Below, piece after piece: positions 13,606 to 20,766 of a DNA stretch of 23,678 bases. The stretch comes from an uncultured Oscillospiraceae bacterium (lineage in GTDB: Bacteria; Bacillota; Clostridia; Oscillospirales; Oscillospiraceae), in contig CAJUCB010000027.1 in NCBI GenBank assembly GCA_910584805.1, forward strand, positions 1 to 23,678, read 5' to 3'. The notes below the pieces were generated by a model. It had not been told where the DNA came from and made no database searches. It saw only the letters and a list, made by a program, of their open reading frames with translations. Position 1 is the first letter of the stretch. Each line of letters opens with the position of its first letter. A program made the translations under genes and the position numbers.

Positions 13606-13934
13606 GGGGTCTCCTCCTCTCCAAAGGCCCGGCGGTAGTCCTCCGCCTGGGCGCAAATCCGGTGGTACTCCTTCTCTATGGCCTCCCTGCCCTTATCTGT
13701 GAGGATGTAGCTGCGGCGGCGGCCCTCCACCTTGGTCTCCCGGATCATCCCCGCCTGGGAGAACTGTTCCAGGAGGTTATACAAGGTCCCGGAGCCCACA
13801 CTCACCCGTCCCTGGGTCATCACAGGCACCCGGTCCAGGATGTCCATGCCGTAGCACTCCTTCCGGAGGCATAGGAGCACATAGAACATCTGCTCCGTCA
13901 AGGTCTGGAATTTTTCCCTGGGCACCACCGCCAC
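13602..13934 (-). CDS. PadR-family transcriptional regulator
   Basis: A 110-residue winged-helix repressor. Residues 12-80 show the PadR signature: MFYVLLCLRKECYGMDILDRV, then SVGSGTLYNLLEQFSQAGMI, then the wing GRRRSYILTDKGREA. The short C-terminal helix serves for dimerisation. The start is uncertain. GTG codons lie at 13934, 13928 and 13925, and AAGGGGGG just upstream fits the second best. The first is used here. It leads the DUF2812 pair, overlapping copy 1 by four bases. Its promoter carries a perfect palindrome in the spacer and a second one just after the start point, so autorepression is very likely. The inducer is unknown; PadR repressors often respond to small aromatic or amphipathic compounds. 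Confidence 0.9.
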   Translation of the reverse strand: MAVVPREKFQTLTEQMFYVLLCLRKECYGMDILDRVPVMTQGRVSVGSGTLYNLLEQFSQAGMIRETKVEGRRRSYILTDKGREAIEKEYHRICAQAEDYRRAFGEEETP

Positions 13935-13946
13935 CCCCCTTCTATT

Positions 13947-14001
13947 CTCGATAATCGAGTTTCCTTGTCTGTATTATATTCTCGAATATCGAGAATGTCA
14001 A
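13947..14001 (-). promoter_or_regulatory. Consensus promoter with two palindromic operators for the padR-DUF2812 operon
   Basis: On the minus strand: TTGACA (13996-14001), a 17-nt spacer, TATAAT (13973-13978), both boxes perfect. The spacer itself is TTCTCGATATTCGAGAA, so the palindrome ATTCTCGA-3-TCGAGAAT (13978-13996) fills the space between the boxes. A second palindrome, CTCGAT-A-ATCGAG (13947-13959), lies just downstream of the expected start point (about 13966). Centres are 34 bp apart. A PadR dimer bound to either would block transcription. Confidence 0.88.
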
Positions 14002-14073
14002 GAAGAAAACTGCCCGCAGAATTTACAAGCTGCAACTATTTTGAACTGTCATCGTTTACTCGACCAATTTATC

Positions 14074-14102
14074 TTGAAAAGTTCTTATTTTCTTGTTATA
14101 TT
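14074..14102 (+). promoter_or_regulatory. Promoter of the DUF4143 ATPase gene
   Basis: TTGAAA (14074-14079), 17 nt, TATATT (14097-14102) in an AT-rich gap, with a start point near 14109 and a leader of about 27 nt that ends in a strong GGGAGGGG ribosome site. Confidence 0.65.
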
Positions 14103-14135
14103 ATATTTGAATTGTCATTTCAGGGAGGGGACGAC

Positions 14136-15464
14136 ATGCTTTACCGTAAAATCGCCGCCACAATCCAGGCACACTTCACCTCCGGGTCAGACCGCATCCT
14201 CCTGGTGGACGGTGCCCGCCAAGTGGGGAAAACCTATATCATCCGCCATGTTGGCAAGACCTGTTTCCCCCATTTCATCGAGCTGAACATGATTGAGGAT
14301 TCCATGGGGTCACAGCTGTTCGCCCAGGTACGGACGGTGGAGGACTTCTATCTTCAGGTCAGTATGCTGGCCGGAGACCAGATGCACAGCCGGGAGGATA
14401 CCCTGATTTTTTTGGATGAAATCCAGGCCTATCCACAGCTGTTGACCTTGTTAAAATTCCTGCGGGAGGATGGCCGGTTCACCTACATCGCCAGCGGTTC
14501 CCTCTTGGGGGTAACCCTCTCGGAAACCCCCTCCATCCCCATGGGCAGCATCCGCAAACTCCAGATGTTCCCCCTGGACTTTGAAGAATTCCTCTATGCC
14601 AACGGGATGAATGACTTGGCCCTCTCCGTCCTAAAACAAAAGTTCATCCGCCGGGAGAGCCTAGACGAGGCCACCCACGCCAAAATGTTGGACTTTTTTC
14701 GCAAATACCTGTTGGTGGGCGGCTTGCCCGATGCTGTCAACGCTTATATAGCGCAGAAAAATATCCAGGCCGTCCGGGAGGTCCAGCAGGAGATCCACGA
14801 CTATTACGCCGCAGATGCCTCCAAATATGACCCCTCCCGCAAGCTGCACATCCGGCGGGTCTATGACATGATCCCCTCTAACATGGGGAACAAGAAAAAG
14901 CGGGTGGTGGCCCAGGACATTGAGCACAAGCGGGGAAAGACCTTTGCCGATTACCAAGATGCCTTTGACTATCTTGTCAGCGCTGGCATTGCCCTAAGTG
15001 TCCAGGCCATTTCCACCCCGGTGTTCCCCCTGTTGGAATCCAGCAAGAAAAACCTCTTGAAACTCTATCTCAACGATGTGGGCATCCTCTCAGGGCTGTT
15101 GTACCGGCACAATATCCGGGCCATCCTAGACGACCAGCAGAGCATCAATCTGGGCTCGGTCTATGAAACCGTGGTGGCCAGCGAGCTCATCGCCCACGGG
15201 CACCGGCTCTTTTACTATGACAACCGCAACAAAGGGGAAGTAGACTTCTTAATTGACGACTACGACCAGCTCTCCGCCGTCCCCATTGAGGTAAAGTCTG
15301 GGAAAGGCTATACGGTACACAGTGCGCTGAAAACCTTCGTGGAAAACGAGGACTACCATGTGCAGCAGGCTTTCGTGCTCTCCAATGCCCGGGAAATCCG
15401 CACAAAGGGAAAAATCACCTACCTACCGGTCTATTTTGTGATGTTCTTTGAAAACAACTTGTAG
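14136..15464 (+). CDS. AAA-type ATPase with C-terminal DUF4143 domain
   Basis: A 442-residue cytosolic protein. The N-terminal ATPase has a Walker A motif GARQVGKT (26-33), Walker B LIFLDEIQ (90-97) and the sensor-like YIASGSLLG. The C-terminal DUF4143 part contains a candidate PD-(D/E)XK nuclease core, GEVDFLIDD followed about 15 residues later by PIEVKSGK. Proteins of this build are common in anaerobes, usually as single genes, and their biological role is not settled. The start at 14136 has GGGAGGGG 5 nt upstream; an in-frame upstream ATG (13965) lies inside the padR promoter and is rejected. The gene is monocistronic, with its own promoter and terminator. Confidence 0.9.
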   Translation: MLYRKIAATIQAHFTSGSDRILLVDGARQVGKTYIIRHVGKTCFPHFIELNMIEDSMGSQLFAQVRTVEDFYLQVSMLAGDQMHSREDTLIFLDEIQAYPQLLTLLKFLREDGRFTYIASGSLLGVTLSETPSIPMGSIRKLQMFPLDFEEFLYANGMNDLALSVLKQKFIRRESLDEATHAKMLDFFRKYLLVGGLPDAVNAYIAQKNIQAVREVQQEIHDYYAADASKYDPSRKLHIRRVYDMIPSNMGNKKKRVVAQDIEHKRGKTFADYQDAFDYLVSAGIALSVQAISTPVFPLLESSKKNLLKLYLNDVGILSGLLYRHNIRAILDDQQSINLGSVYETVVASELIAHGHRLFYYDNRNKGEVDFLIDDYDQLSAVPIEVKSGKGYTVHSALKTFVENEDYHVQQAFVLSNAREIRTKGKITYLPVYFVMFFENNL

Positions 15465-15480
15465 CTGCGTGGCACAAACA

Positions 15481-15524
15481 AAAAGACAAGGATTGCAGGG
15501 AAGGATGCAATCCTTGTCTTTTTT
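15481..15524. terminator. Bidirectional intrinsic terminator
   Basis: AAAGACAAGGATTGCA pairs perfectly with TGCAATCCTTGTCTTT across an 8-nt loop (15498-15505). Six T follow on the plus strand and a run of T on the minus strand. It separates the convergent DUF4143 ATPase and ABC transporter genes and serves both. Confidence 0.93.
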
Positions 15525-15543
15525 GTATGAACGGAACCGCCCC

Positions 15544-16266
15544 TCACAGCACCTTGGCCAAAAAGCTGCGGGTGCGCTCCTCCTGGGGGTTGCCGAAGAT
15601 GACTTCGGGGGTGTTCTGCTCCACGATGCGGCCGTCGGCCATGAACAGCACCCGGTCCCCCACCTCCCGGGCAAAGCCCATCTCGTGGGTGACCACCACC
15701 ATGGTCATGCCCTCCTGGGCAAGCTGCTTCATAACGTCTAAAACCTCCCCCACCATCTCCGGGTCCAGGGCGGAGGTGGGCTCGTCAAAGAGCATCAGCT
15801 TGGGCTTCATGGCCAGGGCGCGGACGATGGCAATGCGCTGCTTCTGTCCGCCGGAGAGCTGGCTGGGGTAGGCCTCCGCCTTGTCCGCCAGACCCACCCG
15901 CTCTAGGAGCTCCTTGGCGGCCTGATCCGCCTCCCCCTGCTTCATCAGCCCGGTGCGCACCGGGGCCAGGGTGATGTTCTTTCGGATGGTCATGTTGGGG
16001 AAGAGGTTGAAATGCTGGAACACCATGCCCATCTGGCGGCGGACCTGGTCGATGTCCACCTTTGGCCCGGTGATCTCCTGCCCCTGGAAGGTGATGCTGC
16101 CCTTGGTGGGCTCCTCCAACAGGTTCAGGCAGCGCAGGAAGGTGGATTTCCCCGACCCGGAGGGGCCGATGATGACCACCTTTTCCCCGGGATGGATGTG
16201 TTCGTTCAAGTCCGTGAGGACCTCATGGTCCCCGAAGGATTTATACAGGCCTTTAACGTCGATCAC
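15544..16266 (-). CDS. Polar amino acid ABC transporter, ATP-binding subunit
   Basis: A 240-residue ATPase of the GlnQ/HisP type. It powers import and docks on the permease encoded just upstream. All motifs are intact: Walker A GPSGSGKST, Q-loop FQHFNLFPN, signature LSGGQKQR, Walker B LMLFDEPTSALDPE and H-loop VVTHEMGF. The start is GTG at 16266, supported by AGGAGG about 9 nt upstream; the frame overlaps the end of the permease gene by 14 nt. It is the last gene of the transporter operon and ends close to the bidirectional terminator. The amino acid carried cannot be told from the ATPase. Confidence 0.95.
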   Translation of the reverse strand: MIDVKGLYKSFGDHEVLTDLNEHIHPGEKVVIIGPSGSGKSTFLRCLNLLEEPTKGSITFQGQEITGPKVDIDQVRRQMGMVFQHFNLFPNMTIRKNITLAPVRTGLMKQGEADQAAKELLERVGLADKAEAYPSQLSGGQKQRIAIVRALAMKPKLMLFDEPTSALDPEMVGEVLDVMKQLAQEGMTMVVVTHEMGFAREVGDRVLFMADGRIVEQNTPEVIFGNPQEERTRSFLAKVL

Positions 16267-16969
16267 TTTGCCGCATCCTCCTTTCCAGCAGGCCCAGAAG
16301 CCAGCTGAAGATCAGCACCAGCACCAGATAGATACATGCCGCCCCCAGCAGGGGGAACATCTGGTCATACGTCCGGTTGGCCACCCCTTTGGCGAAGTAG
16401 ATCAGCTCCTTGCCGCCGATGACGGTGAGCAGGGAGGTGTCCTTGAGCAGGACGATGAACTCGTTGCCCAGCGCCGGCAGGATGGCCTTCACCGCCTGGG
16501 GCACGACGATAAAGCGCATGGTGTCGGTATAGGGCAGGCCCAAGCTCCGGCCGGCCTCCATCTGTCCCCCGTCCACGGCCATGAGGCCGCCCCGGATGAT
16601 CTCCGACACATAGGCCCCGGAGTTGATGCCCAGGCCGAACACGCCCACGGCGGTGGCGTTGCGGCTGAAGGTAAAGACCACGAACATCCAGATCAGCAGC
16701 TGCAGCACCATGGGGGTGCCCCGGATGATGGTGACATATACCTTGGCAATGACATTGAGCACTGCCAGGACGGGGTTATGGCGGCCTGGACGCTGCTGGT
16801 CGTGGGCTGTGCGCACCAATGCCACCAGCACCCCCAGCGCCAGGCCCAGCACCAGGGCCAAGGCCGTGGCCAGGAGGGTGGTGCCCACCCCTTCGATGTA
16901 CTGGGTCCAGCGGTTTTCGGCGATAAAGGCCATGTAGAACTTGAGCTGGAAATTCTCAATAAAGCTCAT
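16253..16969 (-). CDS. Polar amino acid ABC transporter, permease subunit
   Basis: A 238-residue inner-membrane protein of the HisM/GlnP type. The first helix follows YIEGVGTTLL. The EAA loop that contacts the ATPase reads EAGRSLGLPYTDTMRFIVVPQA, here shortened to its core EAGRSLGLPYTDT. The pore region has TSLLTVIGGKEL. The ATG at 16969 is preferred over a GTG at 16975, because AAGGGA then lies 8 nt upstream. It is the only permease in the operon, so a homodimeric channel is expected. A hairpin separates it from the binding-protein gene upstream. Confidence 0.93.
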   Translation of the reverse strand: MSFIENFQLKFYMAFIAENRWTQYIEGVGTTLLATALALVLGLALGVLVALVRTAHDQQRPGRHNPVLAVLNVIAKVYVTIIRGTPMVLQLLIWMFVVFTFSRNATAVGVFGLGINSGAYVSEIIRGGLMAVDGGQMEAGRSLGLPYTDTMRFIVVPQAVKAILPALGNEFIVLLKDTSLLTVIGGKELIYFAKGVANRTYDQMFPLLGAACIYLVLVLIFSWLLGLLERRMRQSDRR

Positions 16970-17005
16970 AGACACGTTCCCTTCTCTCTATACCCTGCAA
17001 AACAA

Positions 17006-17031
17006 GAAAGGGCGGCGAGCGCCGCCCTTTC
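17006..17031 (-). terminator. Intercistronic hairpin between binding protein and permease genes
   Basis: GAAAGGGCGGC (17006-17016) pairs perfectly with GCCGCCCTTTC (17021-17031) around a 4-nt loop. On the minus strand it is followed by TTGTTTTGC, a weak T-tract. It should cause partial termination or stabilise the upstream message, giving more binding protein than permease and ATPase, as is usual for such operons. Confidence 0.75.
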
Positions 17032-17049
17032 CCGGGGGATGATGGCGAA

Positions 17050-17862
17050 TTATTCAGCCTTGATGTACTTGTCCAAGATGGCCTGGATGGTGCCGTCTGC
17101 CTTGAGTTCCTTCAGGGCGTTGTTCACGGCTTCCAGCAGGGCTTCGTTGTCCTTGGAGATGCCGATGGCATAGTCCTCGTTGGCGTACTCGGTGTCCAGG
17201 ATGGTCAGGCCCTGGTTGGCGGCCACGTACTCGGTGGCGGGGCCCTTGTCGATGACCACGCAGTCCACCTGGTCGTTCACCAGGGCTTGGACAGCGGTGA
17301 TGCCGTTGTCATAGGCGGTCACATGCTCCTCGCCGTAGTCTCCGGAGCAGTAGTTGAAGCCGGTGGTGCCGCGCTGGGTGCCGATCATCTGCTCGCCCAG
17401 GTTGTCCAGGGTCACGTCGGAGCCCTCCTTGACGATGATAACCTGGACGCCGTTGGCGTAGCTGTCGGTGAAGTTCATCACAGCCTGGCGCTCCTCGTCC
17501 ACGGTGACGCCAGCCATGACGATGTCGCTCTTGCCGGTCTGGGCAGCGACCAGGGCGGCGTCAAATTCCATGTCGTCCACCACCAGCTCCAGGCCCAGCT
17601 TTTCGGCAATGGCCGTGGCGATGTCAATGTCGATGCCCTCGAAGCCGCTGTTGTCGGTGGTCATCTCGTAGGGAGGGAAGGTGGCGTTGGTGGACATGTG
17701 CAGCTTGCCGGCCTCGGTGGTGACCAGCTCGGTGGTGGCGCTGGTGTCGTCACCGGCATTGTCTCCGGCGGCATCCTCCGCCGGCTTCTCACCGCAGGCG
17801 GTGAGGGCGCACAGGGACAGCAGCATAGCCGCTGCCATCAGGATGGACAAAAGCTTCTTCAT
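17050..17862 (-). CDS. Amino acid ABC transporter substrate-binding lipoprotein
   Basis: A 270-residue extracytoplasmic receptor anchored by lipid. The signal peptide MKKLLSILMAAAMLLSLC ends in lipobox LTAC with Cys23, followed by an acidic linker. Residues 50-268 form a family-3 solute-binding fold: TNATFPPYEM, GFEGIDIDIATAIAEKLG, MEFDAALVAAQTGKSDIVMA (in part), TVDEERQAVMNFTDSY and IGTQRGTTG. The Arg/Asp pattern of an amino-acid-binding pocket is present, but the ligand is not certain. The gene is divergent from cysK across a 267-bp region with both promoters, so cystine or a related sulfur compound is a reasonable guess. The ATG at 17862 has an AGGG site upstream. Confidence 0.93.
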   Translation of the reverse strand: MKKLLSILMAAAMLLSLCALTACGEKPAEDAAGDNAGDDTSATTELVTTEAGKLHMSTNATFPPYEMTTDNSGFEGIDIDIATAIAEKLGLELVVDDMEFDAALVAAQTGKSDIVMAGVTVDEERQAVMNFTDSYANGVQVIIVKEGSDVTLDNLGEQMIGTQRGTTGFNYCSGDYGEEHVTAYDNGITAVQALVNDQVDCVVIDKGPATEYVAANQGLTILDTEYANEDYAIGISKDNEALLEAVNNALKELKADGTIQAILDKYIKAE

Positions 17863-17919
17863 GTTGGAAAAACCCTCTTTTCATGTTTTCTTCACTCGGC
17901 TGGGCCGAATTGTTTTATA

Positions 17920-17948
17920 ATTATACAGCATAGCGCCAAATAATGCAA
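17920..17948 (-). promoter_or_regulatory. Promoter of the ABC transporter operon
   Basis: On the minus strand, a perfect TATAAT -10 box (17920-17925), a 17-nt spacer and a weak TTGCAT -35 box (17943-17948). Between it and the start codon lies a perfect inverted repeat TCGGC-TGG-GCCGA (17896-17908), in the transcribed leader. It could be an operator or a small hairpin. The poor -35 box would suit activator control. Confidence 0.6.
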
Positions 17949-18045
17949 GAAAAACCGCCCCCCCTTCCTTCGTCGAATGCAACAAAAGGGCAGGGCGGGT
18001 TGGGCTGTCTTGGCGGAGAGTAGACCAAAAGTTTTCCCCACCCCA

Positions 18046-18074
18046 TTGACGGGCTGTGCTTGTGGGGCTATACT
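18046..18074 (+). promoter_or_regulatory. Promoter of cysK
   Basis: TTGACG (18046-18051), exactly 17 nt, TATACT (18069-18074). The start point near 18081 leaves a leader of about 50 nt that can fold into a GC-rich hairpin (GCGCAG/CTGCGC, near 18090-18110) just before the ribosome site. No T-box or riboswitch pattern is visible. Confidence 0.75.
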
Positions 18075-18129
18075 CGAAGCAAAGAGGCGGCGCAGGCTGC
18101 GCTGCCGCAGCGCGAAGGAGGATGCGACT

Positions 18130-19065
18130 ATGGCAAAGATCTATACGGCAGTGGACCAGCTGGTGGGGGGCACGCCCCTGTTGGAGCTGACCCATCTGGA
18201 ACAGGAGCTGGGGCTGAAGGCCAAGGTCCTGGCGAAGCTGGAATACTTGAACCCCGCCGGGTCCGTGAAGGACCGGGTAGGCCTGGCGATGATCAACGAC
18301 GCAGAGGCCCGGGGGCTGTTGCAGCCTGGGGCGGTGATCCTTGAGCCCACCAGCGGCAACACTGGCATCGGCCTGGCGGCGGTGGCGGCAGCCCGGGGCT
18401 ACCGGCTCATCATTGTCATGCCCGACAGCATGAGCTTGGAGCGGCGGCAGCTGATGTCCGCCTATGGCGCGGAACTGGTGCTCACCCCAGGGGCCCAGGG
18501 GATGCAGGGGGCCATTGACAAGGCGGAAGCACTGTCCAAGGAAATCCCCAACAGCTTTGTCGCTGGACAGTTTGTCAACCCCGCCAACCCCAAAGCCCAC
18601 CGGGAGACCACCGGGCCGGAGATTTATGCCGACACCGACGGGGCTGTGGATATCTTCGTAGCCGGTGTGGGCACCGGGGGCACCATCACCGGGGTGGGGC
18701 AGTATTTGAAGGAGAAGAAGCCCGGGGTGAAAATCGTGGCGGTGGAACCTGCCACCTCCGCCGTCCTCTCCGGGCAGCCCGCGGGGGCCCATGGCCTACA
18801 GGGCATCGGCGCGGGCTTCGTGCCGGAGGTGCTGGACACCGGGGTATATGACGAAATCATCCCCGTCACCAACCAGGACGCCTATGAAACCGGACGGCTG
18901 CTGGGCCGGAAGGAAGGGGTGCTGGTGGGCATCTCCTCCGGCGCTGCCGCCTGGGCGGCCATCCAGCTGGCCCAGCGGGAGGAAAACGCCGGGAAAACCA
19001 TCGTGGTCCTCCTGCCGGACACCGGGGACCGGTATCTCTCCACGCCTTTGTTTGGGGAGGAGTAA
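18130..19065 (+). CDS. cysK: Cysteine synthase (O-acetylserine sulfhydrylase)
   Basis: A PLP enzyme that makes cysteine from O-acetylserine and sulfide. It has 311 residues, the normal CysK length, with no CBS domains. Seen are the PLP lysine in NPAGSVKDRVG, EPTSGNTGIGLA (substrate loop), MPDSMSLERRQLM, KAHRETTGPEIY, the phosphate loop GVGTGGTITG and the closing SSGAAAWAA. The start at 18130 follows AAGGAGG 8 nt upstream; an in-frame ATG at 17977 lies upstream of the promoter and is rejected. Monocistronic, with its own promoter and a GC hairpin after it. It is divergent from an amino acid ABC transporter. cysE is not in the window. Confidence 0.95.
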   Translation: MAKIYTAVDQLVGGTPLLELTHLEQELGLKAKVLAKLEYLNPAGSVKDRVGLAMINDAEARGLLQPGAVILEPTSGNTGIGLAAVAAARGYRLIIVMPDSMSLERRQLMSAYGAELVLTPGAQGMQGAIDKAEALSKEIPNSFVAGQFVNPANPKAHRETTGPEIYADTDGAVDIFVAGVGTGGTITGVGQYLKEKKPGVKIVAVEPATSAVLSGQPAGAHGLQGIGAGFVPEVLDTGVYDEIIPVTNQDAYETGRLLGRKEGVLVGISSGAAAWAAIQLAQREENAGKTIVVLLPDTGDRYLSTPLFGEE

Positions 19066-19088
19066 GGAAAGGTATCATAGACACCAAC

Positions 19089-19136
19089 AGCGCGGTGGGG
19101 CAAGGAGCCTCGCCGCGCTGATAGGTTTTAAGCCAA
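19089..19136 (+). terminator. Terminator after cysK
   Basis: AGCGCGGTGGGGC (19089-19101) pairs along its whole length (two G-U pairs) with GCCTCGCCGCGCT (19107-19119). GATAGGTTTT follows. The T-tract is weak, but position and stem strength fit an intrinsic terminator 24 nt after the stop. Confidence 0.7.
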
Positions 19137-19207
19137 AAAGTGTGTTTGCTAAGCTTTGGGTCAACTGTCAACAGCAACACCTTCCTACAAATGAAATCCC
19201 CACAGCT

Positions 19208-19603
19208 TCATTCCCGAATCCATTTCTCAGTATTTTCCGGGTCTTGGTGAAAAACAAATATCTGATTTTCCTCTCTGGCATTTTTATTTACAGCAAGAAT
19301 TGTTGTCCTATCAGTAGTCACATAAAATCCAGGCCTACTATCTCCCTTACTTAAACGTAGCTGATGCCTAATATCCAAATACTGGTCATCAGGGATGATC
19401 GCTGTAATGTCGCTACAATGGTAATATGTATAATCTTCCGGGTGATAACCAAAAGATTCTAATATCTCATCCCGGATTTCTTGCTGCTTTATTGCATTAG
19501 CCGCAGCATCATAATACGGTTCTTGGTTTTCAGTACAGGCTGAGACAACAACGCTTATTCCAATCATCGAAGATAAAACCAATGCGAATACTCGATTTTT
19601 CAT
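19208..19603 (-). CDS. Predicted lipoprotein, family not recognised (paralog of the next gene)
   Basis: A 131-residue protein. Its signal peptide, MKNRVFALVLSSMIGISVVV, ends in lipobox VSAC with Cys23, so it should be a membrane-anchored exported lipoprotein. Residues 43-121 form a domain that matches the C-terminal domain of the gene upstream at 50 of 79 positions by hand alignment (YYHC, IPDxQYxDIRHQL, RPGFYVT, AVNxNA). I do not recognise this domain. Its YYHC cysteine and DIRHQL stretch are the most conserved parts. The gene is far more AT-rich than the cysK and leu genes on either side. It lies downstream of the secreted paralog in the same direction, separated by a perfect palindrome, so the two are likely one duplicated transcription unit. 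Confidence 0.75.
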   Translation of the reverse strand: MKNRVFALVLSSMIGISVVVSACTENQEPYYDAAANAIKQQEIRDEILESFGYHPEDYTYYHCSDITAIIPDDQYLDIRHQLRLSKGDSRPGFYVTTDRTTILAVNKNAREENQIFVFHQDPENTEKWIRE

Positions 19604-19655
19604 AATTCAAAGGCACTTCCCTTCGTTGGTTTTCAAAACACTTAAATTGTACGGA

Positions 19656-19685
19656 AGAGTCCGGAGCAAATTTGCTCCGGACTCT
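19656..19685. terminator. Perfect 30-bp palindrome between the two exported paralogs
   Basis: AGAGTCCGGAGCAAA (19656-19670) is followed immediately by its exact reverse complement. As RNA it would form a long hairpin on either strand. On the minus strand the sequence after it (TCCGTACAATTT) has only a weak T content, so termination would be inefficient. It most likely reduces or separates expression of the downstream lipoprotein. Confidence 0.6.
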
Positions 19686-19697
19686 CTGTTCAAGCAT

Positions 19698-20429
19698 TTA
19701 AAACGCCGCAAGAACCCAATTACTATCAACATTTTTATGAAATTTAAATACCTGACCTTGTCCGTCAGCATTCATATTTACAGCAATAATGGTATTTTTA
19801 CTTGGAGTTACATAGAAACCTGGCCTGGTGTCTCCTTCTCTAAGATTCAATTGATGTCTGATATCAATATACTGCTCATCAGGAATAACAGCTGTAACAT
19901 CACCGCAATGATAGTATTCGTAATTCTCCGGAGTATATCCATAGGATTCCAAAATAGAATTTCGAATTTTCTGCCGTTCTTCAGCAACAGCAGTAACATC
20001 ATAAGAATCTCCCAAATCACCAGCTAAGACAGTCCTTCCTAGTAAATTTAAGGAGTCCTTATCCTGAACTGGAAATGGTTGAGTTACTCCAGAATAGTAG
20101 ACAGCACCCGTCACCTCGTTAATAATCACACCACGTGGCTGAGAATTAAGTACATCCGAAATTGTCACATAAGAAACCGTTTCAGCTCTCTCCCGCCGAT
20201 TACAGTAAACCGTATCAGTAACCTCATTATAAACATACATATTAGTTTGAATTTGACGAACATAATATCTTGGTGCGTCTGTTTGTACCGTTCCCTTAAA
20301 AATTAATCTGTTATTTGTAGCTGGTGTGATATCTGCATGGGCCCATTCACTATATGCAAAAGCTGGAACAACAGAAATAGAAAGAACAATACAAATGGCT
20401 AAACAGAAAGATAAAAATTTCTTTTTCAT
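19698..20429 (-). CDS. Secreted protein, family not recognised
   Basis: A 243-residue protein with a classical signal peptide (MKKKFLSFCLAICIVLSISV) and a probable cleavage after VPAFA at residue 25. It has no lipobox and no sortase or cell-wall-binding motif. Residues 27-150 contain two similar strand pairs, YNEVTDTVYC (67-76) and INEVTGAVYY (103-112), 36 residues apart. Residues 155-233 are the domain shared with the downstream lipoprotein. The start at 20429 (MKKKF) is preferred on signal peptide grounds; ATGs at 20456 and 20441 are in frame, and the ribosome-site spacing does not decide clearly. AT-rich coding and a promoter of its own mark it as probably acquired. The function is unknown. 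Export of both paralogs suggests an envelope or extracellular role. Confidence 0.78.
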   Translation of the reverse strand: MKKKFLSFCLAICIVLSISVVPAFAYSEWAHADITPATNNRLIFKGTVQTDAPRYYVRQIQTNMYVYNEVTDTVYCNRRERAETVSYVTISDVLNSQPRGVIINEVTGAVYYSGVTQPFPVQDKDSLNLLGRTVLAGDLGDSYDVTAVAEERQKIRNSILESYGYTPENYEYYHCGDVTAVIPDEQYIDIRHQLNLREGDTRPGFYVTPSKNTIIAVNMNADGQGQVFKFHKNVDSNWVLAAF

Positions 20430-20562
20430 AACTATAACCATACCTTTCCACTGCATTAGAACACAAAATTACATTATTACCACTTCAGAGACTATAGCCA
20501 TCCAGTATCATCACCCATACTCCACATTGGTATCACGCCTTTCAGTTGAATTTTATGTTTAC

Positions 20563-20591
20563 ATGGTATCATACTATAAATTGCTTGTCAA
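20563..20591 (-). promoter_or_regulatory. Promoter of the exported-protein pair
   Basis: On the minus strand: TTGACA (20586-20591), 17 nt, TACCAT (20563-20568). The -35 box is perfect and the -10 box is 4 of 6. The start near 20556 leaves a leader of about 125 nt with no recognised riboswitch. Confidence 0.55.
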
Positions 20592-20727
20592 TATATATTG
20601 TTTATATTTTTTGTATTCTTTTTGTTTTTCGTTCTTATATATTAAAATTTTATATAGAATTCTTCAACTTTCATCTCTTCTTGATTACCCCAAAGGACAA
20701 AGAATAGATGGTTCCAAGCCTTATGGA

Positions 20728-20766
20728 AAACACCAATGCTGTGGATCTCTCACTGCATTGGTGTTT
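20728..20766. terminator. Hairpin terminator downstream of the leu genes
   Basis: AAACACCAATGC (20728-20739) pairs perfectly with GCATTGGTGTTT (20755-20766), with a further GTG/CAC inside the loop. On the minus strand TTTTCC follows and on the plus strand TTTCTTTC. It lies 166 nt beyond the leuB stop on the minus strand and faces the exported-protein promoter region, so it probably ends the leu transcript. Confidence 0.7.

Noticed and set aside
12709..13638. A 309-codon plus-strand frame across the DUF2812 gene
   Set aside because: Antisense to a gene with coupled start, ribosome site and paralog; Gln/Gly-rich shadow composition.
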